From Acidobacteriota bacterium (GTDB taxonomy: Bacteria; Acidobacteriota; Blastocatellia; HR10): a DNA stretch of 64,000 nucleotides. The stretch lies in assembly GCA_030550025.1 (NCBI GenBank), contig JAUQQC010000004.1, forward strand, positions 124,001 through 188,000. The letters are read 5' to 3'. The notes below the pieces were generated by a model. That model had not been told where the DNA came from, did not search any database, and worked only from the letters and a program-made list of their open reading frames with translations. A program made the translations under genes and the position numbers. Position 1 is the first letter of the stretch; each line of letters begins with the position of its first letter. This document shows, in pieces, positions 9,246 to 18,276 of the stretch.

Positions 9246-9255
9246 ATCGTAGCAC
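9246..9255 (-). promoter_or_regulatory. Extended -10 of the TPR gene
   Basis: Minus-strand GTGCTACGAT (9255-9246) has a TGC extension before a TACGAT hexamer, 25 nt before the start at 9220, which also has a GGAGG ribosome site. It shares the GTGCTANNAT form with three other promoters in the window. Confidence 0.4.
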
Positions 9256-9275
9256 AGTTTCCCGGCTACCGCATC

Positions 9276-9304
9276 TTTTCCCGAACGTCGCTTTGTGCTA
9301 GGAT
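9276..9304 (+). promoter_or_regulatory. Promoter of the microcompartment cluster
   Basis: TTTTCC (9276-9281), a 17-nt spacer and TAGGAT (9299-9304) with the extension TTGTGC immediately before it. It lies 49 nt before the shell-protein ATG. It is divergent from and almost abuts the TPR-gene promoter at 9246-9255, so the two could share a regulator. Confidence 0.4.
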
Positions 9305-9353
9305 AAGAGCACCTTTCCGGGACGAAGAGACGCCTTTGCGGGAGGAGCAGGAG

Positions 9354-9752
9354 ATGGCGTTAGAAGCATTAGGCATGGTCGAGACGCGAGGGTTCGTGGG
9401 CGCGGTCGAAGCTGCCGATGCGATGGTCAAGGCGGCGAACGTGCGCCTGATCGGGACGGAGTATATCGGCGCTGGTCTGGTCACCGTCTTCGTGCGAGGC
9501 GATGTGGGGGCAGTGAAGGCGGCGACCGATGCCGGAGCGGCGGCCGCACGGCGCGTGGGCGAGTTGGTCAGCGTGCACGTGATCCCGCGACCGCATCCCG
9601 AGGTCGAACGCATCCTGCCCAATGGCGGCGGGGTCATTGAGGGGGAAGCGCGCGAGGTGCGCGCGCTCTCGGGCGAAGGCGTGCAAGCGCTCGAAGCCCA
9701 AGAGACGAAGTCGCTCGCCGGCGAGAGCAATCGGCGGCGCAACCGCAAGTGA
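9354..9752 (+). CDS. BMC-H microcompartment shell protein (PduA/CcmK family)
   Basis: Forms hexameric tiles of a protein shell enclosing metabolic enzymes. The sequence starts [20 protein letters not shown] and contains the hallmark [17 protein letters not shown], then [12 protein letters not shown]. The ATG at 9354 is chosen because it follows GGGAGGAGCAGGAG and begins the conserved fold; an upstream TTG in frame adds only six residues. The pore-loop residue is Ala40 (IGAG), where PduA has Ser40. After the single BMC domain (about 1-90) there is a roughly 40-residue tail ending in SNRRRNRK, longer than canonical PduA. The aldehyde dehydrogenase gene follows after 47 nt. No pentamer vertex gene (BMC-P/EutN type) is in the window. 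Confidence 0.95.
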   Translation: MALEALGMVETRGFVGAVEAADAMVKAANVRLIGTEYIGAGLVTVFVRGDVGAVKAATDAGAAAARRVGELVSVHVIPRPHPEVERILPNGGGVIEGEAREVRALSGEGVQALEAQETKSLAGESNRRRNRK

Positions 9753-9799
9753 CCGAGGTATCGCTCGGCCTCCGGTGCTCCAGCGAGCCCTAGGCCGGG

Positions 9800-11557
9800 A
9801 TGAGAGCGAACGTGCGCGTTTTGTCCATGCTCACCGATCGAGACCTCATCTCCATCCAACAAGCGCGCGAGCTAGTGACGCGAGCTGCCGAAGCACAGCG
9901 TGTCCTGGCGACCTTCACGCAACAGCACGTGGATCGCCTCTTCGCTGTCATGGCCGAGGCAGCCCTTCGCGAATCCGAGCGTCTGGCCGAGATGGCACAT
10001 CGGGAGACGGGCTACGGGAATCCGGCCGATAAGACGCTCAAGAACCGATTCGCCGCGCTCTGCGTCTACGAGGGGTTCAAGGACCTCAAGACCGTCGGCA
10101 TCATCCGCGAGACCGAGAGCGTCATTGAGATGGCAGACCCGCGCGGGGTCGTCGCGGCCATCATTCCCTCCACGAATCCGACCTCGACGACGATCTACAA
10201 AATCCTCATTGCCGTGAAGGCACGCAACGCCATTGTACTCAGCCCGCATCCGGCAGCCGTTGAATGCATCACGGAGACGGCGCGCGTGATGCGGGAGGCG
10301 GCGGCGCGCGAAGGGCTTCCGCCGGACGCGATCGGCTGTCTGACGGTGCCGACGCTCGAGGGGACGCAGGAGCTGATGCGCCATCGGCTCACCTCGGTCA
10401 TTCTGGCGACCGGAGGGATGGGCCTGGTGCGCGCAGCCTATTCAAGTGGCAAGCCCGCCTTCGGCGTCGGGCCGGGAAACGTCCCGGCCTTCATCGAGCG
10501 CTCGGCCGATGTCGCCAAGGCCGTGACCGACATTCTCACGGGGAAGTGCTTCGACTACGGCACGATTTGCTCCTCCGAGCAGTCCATCGTCGTCGAATCG
10601 GCCATTGATGGCCGCGTGCGCGAGGAGTTGAATCGGCAGGGAGCGTACTGGTTGACGGCGGAGGAGATTCGAGCCTTGGAAGCGCTCGTCATTCGTCCCG
10701 ATCACACGGTGAATCCGCAGATCGTCGGGCGTCCGGCGCCGCGCATCGCCGAGATGGCGGGCTTTCGCGTCCCGCCAGGGACGCGCGTGCTCGTGGCCGA
10801 GCTGAAAGGCGTGGGCCGCGATCACCCGCTCTCGCTGGAGAAGCTCTCGCCGATCCTTGCCTATTATGTCGTGCCGGATTGGCGGGCAGCTGCTGAGCTC
10901 TGTCAGGCAATTCTGCGCGCCGGGGGGACTGGGCATACCTTGGCCATCCATTCTCGGGAGCGTGCCATCGTTCGCGAGTTTGCGTTGCGGCAACCGGCTT
11001 CGCGCATCGTCGTCAACACACCGGCGCCACACGGTTCGATCGGATTGACGACGGACCTGCCGCCGAGTTTGACCCTGGGCTGCGGCTCATGGGGAGGGAA
11101 CATCACCTCGGACAACATCTCGCCATGGCATCTGCTCGACATCAAGCGCGTCGCGTTCGAGACCAAACCGCGGGCCGTCGAAGCGCTGCAGCGTCCGATG
11201 GAGCGGGCCGAACGCGCGGCTTTGACGGCCGAACCGGAGGTGATCCGCCTTGATCGCGCGGCGCTCGAAGCGTTGGTCGAGCAGGTCCTCATCGCGCGGT
11301 TGGGAAGCGCGCGCGAAAGCCCCGCGTCCACCATTTCGGAGAATCCGAATCCCGCGCCCGCTTCGCCGACCGAGGGCGCTTCAACTCCGCCGCCAGAGCC
11401 GGCGCCGGCCCGCCCTCGCCCGGTGGATTTCGTCTGCGAGGACGATGTCAAACGGGCGCTGGCCGAGAAGCGGAAGATCTACATCCATAGTCGCACGATC
11501 ATCACCCCTGCAGCGCGCGATCTCGGCGAAGCCCATGACGTCTTCGTGCGCGAGTGA
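9800..11557 (+). CDS. CoA-acylating aldehyde dehydrogenase with fused C-terminal tail (EutE/PduP/AdhE type)
   Basis: Converts an aldehyde, CoA and NAD+ to acyl-CoA. The catalytic cysteine is C257 in GTICSSEQ. Other landmarks are [27 protein letters not shown] and the AdhE-like [19 protein letters not shown]. The dehydrogenase ends near residue 480. Next comes an amphipathic helix (481-500, [20 protein letters not shown]) resembling encapsulation peptides, a Pro/Ala-rich linker, and a tail (542-585) with [16 protein letters not shown], similar to the start of EutQ-like proteins. The position right after a BMC-H gene and the tail together indicate the lumen enzyme of a microcompartment. The start at 9800 has a weak ribosome site; ATG 9827 is an alternative. 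The aldehyde source is not encoded nearby. Confidence 0.92.
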   Translation: MRANVRVLSMLTDRDLISIQQARELVTRAAEAQRVLATFTQQHVDRLFAVMAEAALRESERLAEMAHRETGYGNPADKTLKNRFAALCVYEGFKDLKTVGIIRETESVIEMADPRGVVAAIIPSTNPTSTTIYKILIAVKARNAIVLSPHPAAVECITETARVMREAAAREGLPPDAIGCLTVPTLEGTQELMRHRLTSVILATGGMGLVRAAYSSGKPAFGVGPGNVPAFIERSADVAKAVTDILTGKCFDYGTICSSEQSIVVESAIDGRVREELNRQGAYWLTAEEIRALEALVIRPDHTVNPQIVGRPAPRIAEMAGFRVPPGTRVLVAELKGVGRDHPLSLEKLSPILAYYVVPDWRAAAELCQAILRAGGTGHTLAIHSRERAIVREFALRQPASRIVVNTPAPHGSIGLTTDLPPSLTLGCGSWGGNITSDNISPWHLLDIKRVAFETKPRAVEALQRPMERAERAALTAEPEVIRLDRAALEALVEQVLIARLGSARESPASTISENPNPAPASPTEGASTPPPEPAPARPRPVDFVCEDDVKRALAEKRKIYIHSRTIITPAARDLGEAHDVFVRE

Positions 11558-11596
11558 GGGCGAGTGGCCGCTGCGCCTCCCTCTCCTTTCTCCCCC

Positions 11597-11625
11597 TTGC
11601 CCTCATCCAAGGGGGGGTGTACAAT
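11597..11625 (+). promoter_or_regulatory. Sigma-70-like promoter of the RNase J gene
   Basis: TTGCCC (11597-11602), a 17-nt spacer and TACAAT (11620-11625). It predicts an RNase J leader of a little over 100 nt, long for this window, which holds the short open frame at 11645-11740. Confidence 0.5.
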
Positions 11626-11644
11626 GTCCCCTATTTGTTCGCCG

Positions 11645-11740
11645 ATGTGGGAATGGTCCAGGAGGCGAGCCGGAGTCGCGCGTTCGAGCGAGGGAGCGCG
11701 CGCCATATCCTCTGATTCCCCCTCAGGAGAGCGACCGTGA
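11645..11740 (+). CDS. Possible 31-residue leader peptide upstream of RNase J
   Basis: An ATG frame of 31 codons inside the RNase J leader. Its TGA stop (11738-11740) overlaps the GTG start of RNase J (11737-11739), which would permit coupled translation. The peptide is Arg/Ser-rich with two early tryptophans. No ribosome site precedes its ATG, so it may be a chance frame. Confidence 0.2.
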   Translation: MWEWSRRRAGVARSSEGARAISSDSPSGERP

Positions 11741-13398
11741 GCGCGAAATTGGAGATCATTCCGCTTGGCGGGTTAGGAGAATTCGGGATGAACATGTTGG
11801 CCCTACGATATGCGGAGGACATCCTCCTCATTGATGCGGGCCTGATGTTTCCCGATGAGAGCTTGCACGGCGTAGACGTCGTCATCCCGGACTTTCGGTT
11901 CATCGAGGCGAATGCCGCGCGAGTGCGCGCCCTCATCCTCACGCATGCGCACGAGGATCACCTCGGCGCGCTGCCCTATCTGCTGAAGATTGTCAACGTC
12001 CCGGTCTACGGCGCGCGCTTCACGTTGGCCGTGGCACAACACAAGCTCATCGAGCATGGCTTGCTCAGTGAGGCCGAGCTGCATGTCGTCGAGCCCGGCG
12101 ATTTCGTGGAGACGGGGCCGTTCGAGGTCGAGTTCATCGGGGCGGCGCATTCGACGATCGATTGTCTGGCACTGGCCATTCGGACGCCGGTGGGGATCAT
12201 CGTGCATCTGACTGACGTGAAGCTGGATGATGAGCCGGTCATCGGTGAGCCGACCGATCTCACGCGCCTGCGACAATACGGCGATCGCGGCGTGCTGGCA
12301 TTGCTGGCCGATTCGACGAACGCCGAACGCAGCGGGCGCACGCCCTCGGAGCGCGCCGTCCTCCCGGCCTTGGAGGAGATCTTCGAGCAGGCGCCCGGGC
12401 GCTTGATCTTCAGTTGCTTCGCCTCTTCCATCCACCGAATTCAGCTCATCATGGACTTGGCTTACGAATACGATTGTCGGCTCGCGTTGGTGGGCTCGAC
12501 GATGACGCGGATGGTGGAGACGGCGATGGCCGAGCGATATCTCGATGTGCCTCCGGGATTGCTCATCTCGCCGCACGATGTGCCACGGCTGCCGCGCGAG
12601 CGCGTGGCCATGCTCGTCACCGGATGTCAGGGCGAGCCGATGGCGGCACTCGCCCGCATGGCCACGGGATCGTACAAGCAATTGCGGATCGAACCCGAAG
12701 ATACGGTCGTCCTCTCCGCGCGCATTATTCCGGGGAACGAGCGGGCGATCTCGCGCCTCATGGATCACATCTACCGGCGCGGCGCGCGCGTCGTGGACGA
12801 GACGATCAAACGGGTGCACGTCTCCGGACATCCCTCGCAAGAAGATTTGCGAGAGTTCTATCGCGCGTTGCGTCCGAAGTACCTCATCCCGATTCACGGC
12901 GATTATCGGCGGCTTTGCCGCCATAAGGAGTTCGCCTGCACGGTGGGCTTCCACCCCGATCAGGTCCTCGTCGTCGAGAACGGACAGATCATTGAACTGG
13001 ATCGCGAGGGGGTGCGCATAAGCGGCGCGACCGTCCCGGTTGGACGCACGTTCATTGATGGAGCGGGCTTCGAGGAGATCGAGGAGTTCGTCATCCGCGA
13101 TCGGCAGCATCTGGCCGAAGATGGCTTCGTCCTGCCGATCGTCGTCATCAACAAGACGACGGGAGAGCTGGAGGCACCGCCGGAGATCATCACGCGAGGA
13201 TTCATCGCTTCAGAAAACGGCGAGGAGTTGCTCGACCGAGCTCGCGAGCGCGTGATCGAGACGATCGTCGCTGCCGATCTCGACGAACGGACCGATGGGG
13301 CCGTCATGAAGGAGAAGATTCGAATCGAGTTGAAGCGGTTGATCGCGCGGCAGACCGATCGCCACCCGATGATCATCCCGGTGATCATCGAGATCTGA
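11737..13398 (+). CDS. rnj: Ribonuclease J
   Basis: A 553-residue metallo-beta-lactamase-fold RNase with both endonuclease and 5'-to-3' exonuclease activity in mRNA decay and rRNA maturation. Present are the N-terminal IIPLGGLGEFGMN, the zinc motif THAHEDHLGALPYLL, the DSTNAERSG segment, the beta-CASP domain with FSCFASSIHRIQLIMDLA, and the HVSGHPSQEDLREF and IPIHGDYRRL motifs before the C-terminal domain. The GTG at 11737 is chosen for its CAGGAGA ribosome site and because it starts the conserved fold. The gene stands alone; uppP starts 67 nt after it. Confidence 0.96.
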   Translation: MSAKLEIIPLGGLGEFGMNMLALRYAEDILLIDAGLMFPDESLHGVDVVIPDFRFIEANAARVRALILTHAHEDHLGALPYLLKIVNVPVYGARFTLAVAQHKLIEHGLLSEAELHVVEPGDFVETGPFEVEFIGAAHSTIDCLALAIRTPVGIIVHLTDVKLDDEPVIGEPTDLTRLRQYGDRGVLALLADSTNAERSGRTPSERAVLPALEEIFEQAPGRLIFSCFASSIHRIQLIMDLAYEYDCRLALVGSTMTRMVETAMAERYLDVPPGLLISPHDVPRLPRERVAMLVTGCQGEPMAALARMATGSYKQLRIEPEDTVVLSARIIPGNERAISRLMDHIYRRGARVVDETIKRVHVSGHPSQEDLREFYRALRPKYLIPIHGDYRRLCRHKEFACTVGFHPDQVLVVENGQIIELDREGVRISGATVPVGRTFIDGAGFEEIEEFVIRDRQHLAEDGFVLPIVVINKTTGELEAPPEIITRGFIASENGEELLDRARERVIETIVAADLDERTDGAVMKEKIRIELKRLIARQTDRHPMIIPVIIEI

Positions 13399-13464
13399 GA
13401 TGCCCTCACTGCTCTCGCGCCTGGGGAGTCGGCACTCCGATCTCACGCCGGAGAGACAACGCCC

Positions 13465-14304
13465 ATGACGCTGGTGGAAGCGATCGTGCTTGGACTCGTG
13501 CAGGGGCTCACGGAATTTCTCCCCATCAGCAGTACGGCCCATCTGCGCATCGTCCCTGCTGTGTTGAAATGGCTGGATCCGGCGCATCCGTGGAATGATC
13601 CGGGAGCGGCGGCCTCGGCCATCATCCAATTAGGGACGCTCGCCGCCGTGCTCGGCTACTTTCGACGCGAAGTCGGGGAAGTGATGAGCGCCTTCGTGCG
13701 CGCACTCGTACGCGGTCGTCCATTCGAGACGTTCGCGGCGCGGCTGGCCTGGCTCATCGGGTTGGGGACGATCCCGATCGTCATCGGCGGGCTCGCTTTC
13801 GAGCCATTCATCCTCACGAGCGCGCGATCGCTTCAAGTGATCGCCGGCGCGTTGATCGGACTGGCGCTCCTTCTGCTTGTGGCCGAGCGTATGTCCGCGC
13901 GCCGTCGCGAACTCGAGGACGTGACCGCGCGCGACGCCGTGCTCGTCGGAATCGCGCAAGCGCTCGCCCTGATCCCCGGCGCCTCACGCTCGGGGACGAC
14001 GATCACGGCCGGCCTCTTCCTCGGCTTCACGCGCGAAGCTGCGGCGCGCTTCTCCTTCCTCTTGAGCATCCCCTCGGTGACCTTGAGTGGGCTTTATGAG
14101 CTTTACGCCATTCGCCATCAGCTAGCGGGAGCCTACAGCCTACCGCTTTTTGCGGCGACCCTGGTGGCTGGAGTGAGTGGCTATCTCGCCATCGGGTTTC
14201 TCCTCCGCTACCTGCGGACGCATACGACCTACCTTTTCATCGTCTATCGTTTGGCGTTGGGCGTTCTCTTGCTCGTGCTCGTGAAGCTCGGGCTCCTTCA
14301 CTGA
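13465..14304 (+). CDS. uppP: Undecaprenyl-diphosphate phosphatase (UppP/BacA)
   Basis: An integral membrane phosphatase that recycles undecaprenyl diphosphate, the lipid carrier for peptidoglycan and surface polysaccharides; overproduction gives bacitracin resistance. The protein has 279 residues with the two family signatures, LTEFLPISSTAHL near the N-terminus and LIPGASRSGTTITAGLFLG near residue 170, and several transmembrane helices, ending in YRLALGVLLLVLVKLGLL. It follows the RNase J gene by 67 nt on the same strand and is convergent with recG. Confidence 0.96.
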   Translation: MTLVEAIVLGLVQGLTEFLPISSTAHLRIVPAVLKWLDPAHPWNDPGAAASAIIQLGTLAAVLGYFRREVGEVMSAFVRALVRGRPFETFAARLAWLIGLGTIPIVIGGLAFEPFILTSARSLQVIAGALIGLALLLLVAERMSARRRELEDVTARDAVLVGIAQALALIPGASRSGTTITAGLFLGFTREAAARFSFLLSIPSVTLSGLYELYAIRHQLAGAYSLPLFAATLVAGVSGYLAIGFLLRYLRTHTTYLFIVYRLALGVLLLVLVKLGLLH

Positions 14305-14324
14305 TCGAGGGGAACCTGCGCCAA

Positions 14325-16493
14325 TCAGCCGATAGACGTCAAACCGTACTGCGGTTGTCGGCGAATCTCGTTCAGCAGCGCCGTGAGTTCGGGGAGCTGC
14401 GGCCGTCGGGCCAGGAGGAGACGGGCTTCGCGCCGCGCCAGTTCGAGCAGATTCCGATCGCGGACGAGATGCGCGATGCGGAAGACTGGGGCGCCCGATT
14501 GTCGCGTCCCCATCAGCTCGCCCGGGCCGCGAATCTCCAGGTCTTTCTCCGCGATCTTAAAGCCATCGGTGGTCTCGACCATCACCCGCAGGCGTTCGCG
14601 CGCCTCCGGCGTCGTCAGATCATGGGCCAGGAGAATGCAATAGGATTCGGCCGCGCCGCGGCCCACGCGCCCGCGCAGCTGGTGCAGTTGCGCCAATCCG
14701 AAACGCTCCGCGTGCTCGATGAGCATGACCGTCGCATTGGGCACATCCACGCCCACCTCGATGACGGTCGTCGCGACGAGGATGTCAATCTCGCGCTCGA
14801 GAAATCGGCGCATGACGTCATCCTTCTCCGCCGGACGCATCTTCCCATGCAGGAGACCGACGCGGAATTCGGGGAAGACGACCCTCTGGAGATGATCGGC
14901 CATCTGCGTGGCATTCAGCAGGTCCATCTTCTCGGATTCTTCGACGAGGGGGTAGACGATATAGGCTTGTCGTCCGGCGCGCACTTGCGTGGCGATGAAG
15001 TGATAGATCGCCGGTCGTGCTTCTTCCGTTCGGAGGAAGGTTCGGACGGGCGTGCGCCCCGGCGGAAGGTCGCGAATGATCGAGACATCGAGATCGCCGT
15101 AGACGGTCATCGCCAGCGAGCGCGGGATCGGGGTGGCCGTCATCACGAGGACATCGGGGTTATAGCCGCGCCGGATCAATTCCGCGCGCTGCAGGACGCC
15201 GAAGCGATGCTGCTCGTCAATGACGACGAGGCCCAGGTTGTGAAAGCGCACGCCTTCCTGAATGAGGGCGTGCGTGCCGATGACGATCTGAATTTCGCCG
15301 CGCGAGAGGGCTTCGTGCAGCTCGCGCTTCTCGGCGTTTCGCAGGCTCCCCGTCAGCAGCTCGACGCGATAGGGGGTATGCGCGAGCAGCCGTTTGATGT
15401 TTCGCGCGTGCTGCTCGGCCAGGATTTCGGTGGGGACCATCAGCGCCGCTTGATACCCGTTCTCGACGGCGACGACCATCGCCAGAAGGGCGACGATCGT
15501 CTTGCCGCTGCCGACATCCCCTTGCAACAGGCGATTCATCGGCCGCGAGGAGCACATGTCCCGCACGATCTCGCGCAGCGCATGTCGCTGACCGTCCGTC
15601 AGACGAAATGGCAGAATCGCGCGCACGACCTCGCGGATGCGATCGTCCACGCGGATGCGCGGACCCTTCGGAGACCGCTCGCGCTCTTCTCGGCGCAGCC
15701 CCAGGGCGAGTTGGAGGCGCAGGAACTCTTCGAGGATCAATCGGCGATGAGCCGGCGATCGCACCTCGTTGTAATCCTCCAGTGGTGTCTCCTCGTCGGG
15801 GAAATGGACCTGTCGCAGCGCCTCGTGTCGCGGGATGAGGTGCAGGCGCCGCCGCGTCTCCTCCGGCAGCGTCTCCGGCACGTTCTCCGCCGTGAGCTGT
15901 TGCACCAGATGGTAGAGGATTGCGCGCAGGGGGCGCGTGGTGAAGGCACCGAGTTTTCGGTAGACGGGGACGCGTCGCCCGGTATGGATCGCTGCGGCGA
16001 TGTCGTCTTCTTCGGTGAGGACCTCGAAGTCGGGATTCTCGACTTCGAAGCAGCGCCGGGGGGCGTTGTATCGCCATTGTCCGTAGAGGATCACGCGGGT
16101 GCCGCGCGGAAAGGTCTTCTCCAACCACGGGCGATTCCACCAGAAGGCGCGAATCTGTCCCGTCTCGTCACTGGCCGATAGCTCGAAGATCGTCAGCTGT
16201 CCACCTTTCACCGCATAGCTGCTGGTGACGCGCACGACGACCTCAATGGACGCCCACATGTTCTCGCGCAACTCGACGATGCGCGCCAGATGCGAACGAT
16301 CCTCGTATCGCAGGGGCAAGTAGAGGAGAAGGTCTTCGACCGTGACCCGTTGCGGATCGGGGAGGCCGAGGAAATCGGCCAAAGCGGCGGCCAACGCGCG
16401 CGCCCGCTGTGGCCCCACGCGCGGGATTCGGCATTGATGCAGGCGCACCAACGGCATCTGGAGCGAGAGCGCGCTCATCTTCGATCCCGCCAT
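14325..16493 (-). CDS. recG: ATP-dependent DNA helicase RecG
   Basis: Branch-migration helicase that reverses stalled forks and processes recombination intermediates. An N-terminal wedge/OB-fold region (YLPLRYEDRSHL; VVVRVTSSYAVKGGQLTIFE) precedes helicase domains with Walker A LLQGDVGSGKTIVALLAM, Walker B/DEQH VVIDEQHRFGV, MTATPIPRSLA and the motif VI region QLRGRVGRG. The ATG at 16493 gives 722 residues and lies 9 nt after a TATACT hexamer; ATG 16478 is an alternative giving 717. A longer open frame extending past 17.5 kb runs antisense through the glycosyltransferase and is not coding. Confidence 0.95.
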   Translation of the reverse strand: MAGSKMSALSLQMPLVRLHQCRIPRVGPQRARALAAALADFLGLPDPQRVTVEDLLLYLPLRYEDRSHLARIVELRENMWASIEVVVRVTSSYAVKGGQLTIFELSASDETGQIRAFWWNRPWLEKTFPRGTRVILYGQWRYNAPRRCFEVENPDFEVLTEEDDIAAAIHTGRRVPVYRKLGAFTTRPLRAILYHLVQQLTAENVPETLPEETRRRLHLIPRHEALRQVHFPDEETPLEDYNEVRSPAHRRLILEEFLRLQLALGLRREERERSPKGPRIRVDDRIREVVRAILPFRLTDGQRHALREIVRDMCSSRPMNRLLQGDVGSGKTIVALLAMVVAVENGYQAALMVPTEILAEQHARNIKRLLAHTPYRVELLTGSLRNAEKRELHEALSRGEIQIVIGTHALIQEGVRFHNLGLVVIDEQHRFGVLQRAELIRRGYNPDVLVMTATPIPRSLAMTVYGDLDVSIIRDLPPGRTPVRTFLRTEEARPAIYHFIATQVRAGRQAYIVYPLVEESEKMDLLNATQMADHLQRVVFPEFRVGLLHGKMRPAEKDDVMRRFLEREIDILVATTVIEVGVDVPNATVMLIEHAERFGLAQLHQLRGRVGRGAAESYCILLAHDLTTPEARERLRVMVETTDGFKIAEKDLEIRGPGELMGTRQSGAPVFRIAHLVRDRNLLELARREARLLLARRPQLPELTALLNEIRRQPQYGLTSIG

Positions 16494-16502
16494 GAGGGGT
16501 AA

Positions 16503-16508
16503 AGTATA
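16503..16508 (-). promoter_or_regulatory. -10 hexamer close to the recG start (leaderless candidate)
   Basis: Minus-strand TATACT ends 9 nt before the ATG at 16493, the same spacing as at the pseudouridine synthase gene. The 9-nt interval is pyrimidine-rich and carries no ribosome site. Confidence 0.4.
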
Positions 16509-16552
16509 TCCGAGGTGGCGGCGGTCCTCCACGGCGTCCTCCTTCGGGATCG

Positions 16553-16580
16553 TTGACATCCCCCCTGAGCGGTGTAGAAT
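16553..16580 (+). promoter_or_regulatory. Strong sigma-70 promoter of the GT2 glycosyltransferase operon
   Basis: A consensus TTGACA (16553-16558), a 16-nt spacer and TAGAAT (16575-16580), 48 nt before the ATG at 16629. This is the best -35 match in the window and probably drives the glycosyltransferase gene and perhaps the peptidase and mutS2 genes after it. Confidence 0.6.
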
Positions 16581-16628
16581 TAATCGCGGTGTGGGTGTGC
16601 GTGCCAAGATGCGGAGAGCGAGGGGCGT

Positions 16629-18236
16629 ATGGGGGATGCGGGATTCTTTGCGTTCGCGAACCAACTGGAGTTTGTGCCGCCGGAGCCGATTCCGGAGATC
16701 GTGCGGCGTGTGCTCGGCGAAGGTGGTGCGCGCCCGAACATCAGCTACCTCTATCATGCGGATGCCTTCGATTGGGTGGTGATGGGCACCTATTTCGGCA
16801 TCCTCCTGCTGCTTTCGATCTACGGCATTTATCGGTTTCGCCTCGTTTATCTCTTCCTCCGGTATCGCCACTGCCGCCCACAGCCCAAGAGGCATTTCGC
16901 CGAGGCGGAGCTGCCACACGTGACGGTGCAACTCCCCATCTACAACGAGATGTACGTCGTCGAGCGACTCATCCGCGCCGTGACGCAGTTGGATTATCCT
17001 CGCGATCGGTTGGAGATTCAGGTCCTCGATGATTCGACCGACGAGACGTCGGGGATCTGCCGGCGTCTGGTCGAGCAGTATCGTGCCGAGGGGTATGACA
17101 TCGTCTACCTTCGTCGGGGAGAACGTCGGGGCTTCAAGGCCGGAGCATTGGCTTATGGCCTGTCGTTCGCTCGCGGTGAGCTGATCGCCATCTTCGATGC
17201 CGATTTCATTCCTCGCCCCGATTGCCTCCGTAAGATGGTGCACTACTTCACGGATCCGCAGGTCGGCATGGTGCAGATGCGGTGGAGCTACATCAATGCC
17301 GACTACAATCTCTTGACGCGCATTCAGCAAATCATGCTCGACGGCCATTTCGTCGTGGAGCAGACGGCGCGCAGTCGCTCCGGCGGCTTCTTCAACTTCA
17401 ACGGTACGGCCGGGATGTGGCGGCGCACGGCCATTGAGTGGAGCGGCGGATGGCAGCACGATACCTTGGCTGAGGATACGGACCTCAGCTATCGCGCCCA
17501 ATTGTTCGGCTGGAAGTTCGTCTATCTGCCCGATGAGGATGTCCCCTCGGAATTGCCCGTGGATATGAACGCCTTCAAGGTCCAACAGCGCCGGTGGGCC
17601 AAGGGGGTGCTACAAGTCGGCTTCAAGCTGATCGGGCGCATCTTCCGCAGCCCACTCCCGTGGTCCGTCAAGCTCGAGCTGTTCTTCCGCTTCACCAACA
17701 ACGCGAATGCCCCCTTGGTTGTCCTTCTCAGCCTGCTCCATTGGCCGGTCCTGATCGCGCGGTTCAATCAGGGATGGTTCCATTTGCTCATCCTGGATGT
17801 ACCGATCCTGCTCTTCGCCACGGCGTCGGTGATCGCGTTCTATGGCGTGGCCATTCGGCATCTCTATCCCGATTGGAAGCGGCAGGCGAAATATCTCCCC
17901 CTGGTGATGGCCGTCGGGATCGGACTGGCGCTCAACAATGCTCGCGCGGCAGTGGAAGCATTCCTCGGCGTACGTTCGCCGTTTGCGCGTACGCCGAAGT
18001 TCAAGATCGAGTCCCGGCGCGACGAATGGAAGGGGAAGCGCTATACGTTCCGGCACGATCTCACTCCCTTCTTCGAGTTAGCGCTCGCCGTCTACTTCAT
18101 CTTCGTCGTCTCCTATGCGACTCGGATGCGGATTTATGGGACGATCCCATTTCTCGCCCTCTTCTTTCTGGGCTATGGGTTCACAGGGGCATTCTCCATC
18201 ATCCAGGGGCGCGCGGTCGCGCGCGCAACCCGATGA
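16629..18236 (+). CDS. Processive family-2 membrane glycosyltransferase
   Basis: A 535-residue cellulose-synthase-like enzyme polymerising or transferring sugars at the inner membrane. A first transmembrane helix (about 50-75) precedes the cytosolic GT-A domain with the motifs DDSTDE, DADFIPR, EDTDLSYR and the acceptor motif QQRRWAKG. Four or more C-terminal transmembrane segments follow (for example LVVLLSLLHWPVLIARF and FELALAVYFIFVVSYA). Relatives include beta-glucan, mannan and ceramide glucosyltransferases. No BcsB, PilZ domain or export porin is seen, so the polymer cannot be named. The start is supported by a GAGGGG ribosome site. The secreted peptidase gene follows after 40 nt. Confidence 0.9.
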   Translation: MGDAGFFAFANQLEFVPPEPIPEIVRRVLGEGGARPNISYLYHADAFDWVVMGTYFGILLLLSIYGIYRFRLVYLFLRYRHCRPQPKRHFAEAELPHVTVQLPIYNEMYVVERLIRAVTQLDYPRDRLEIQVLDDSTDETSGICRRLVEQYRAEGYDIVYLRRGERRGFKAGALAYGLSFARGELIAIFDADFIPRPDCLRKMVHYFTDPQVGMVQMRWSYINADYNLLTRIQQIMLDGHFVVEQTARSRSGGFFNFNGTAGMWRRTAIEWSGGWQHDTLAEDTDLSYRAQLFGWKFVYLPDEDVPSELPVDMNAFKVQQRRWAKGVLQVGFKLIGRIFRSPLPWSVKLELFFRFTNNANAPLVVLLSLLHWPVLIARFNQGWFHLLILDVPILLFATASVIAFYGVAIRHLYPDWKRQAKYLPLVMAVGIGLALNNARAAVEAFLGVRSPFARTPKFKIESRRDEWKGKRYTFRHDLTPFFELALAVYFIFVVSYATRMRIYGTIPFLALFFLGYGFTGAFSIIQGRAVARATR

Positions 18237-18276
18237 AGCGACCCTCGGTGATGGGTGATCCAGGGGAGGAGCGACC

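Noticed and set aside
14355-16181. A 608-codon plus-strand frame opposite recG, and recG reading upstream beyond 16493
   Set aside because: RecG motifs fix the minus strand, and the upstream extension would run antisense through the glycosyltransferase gene.
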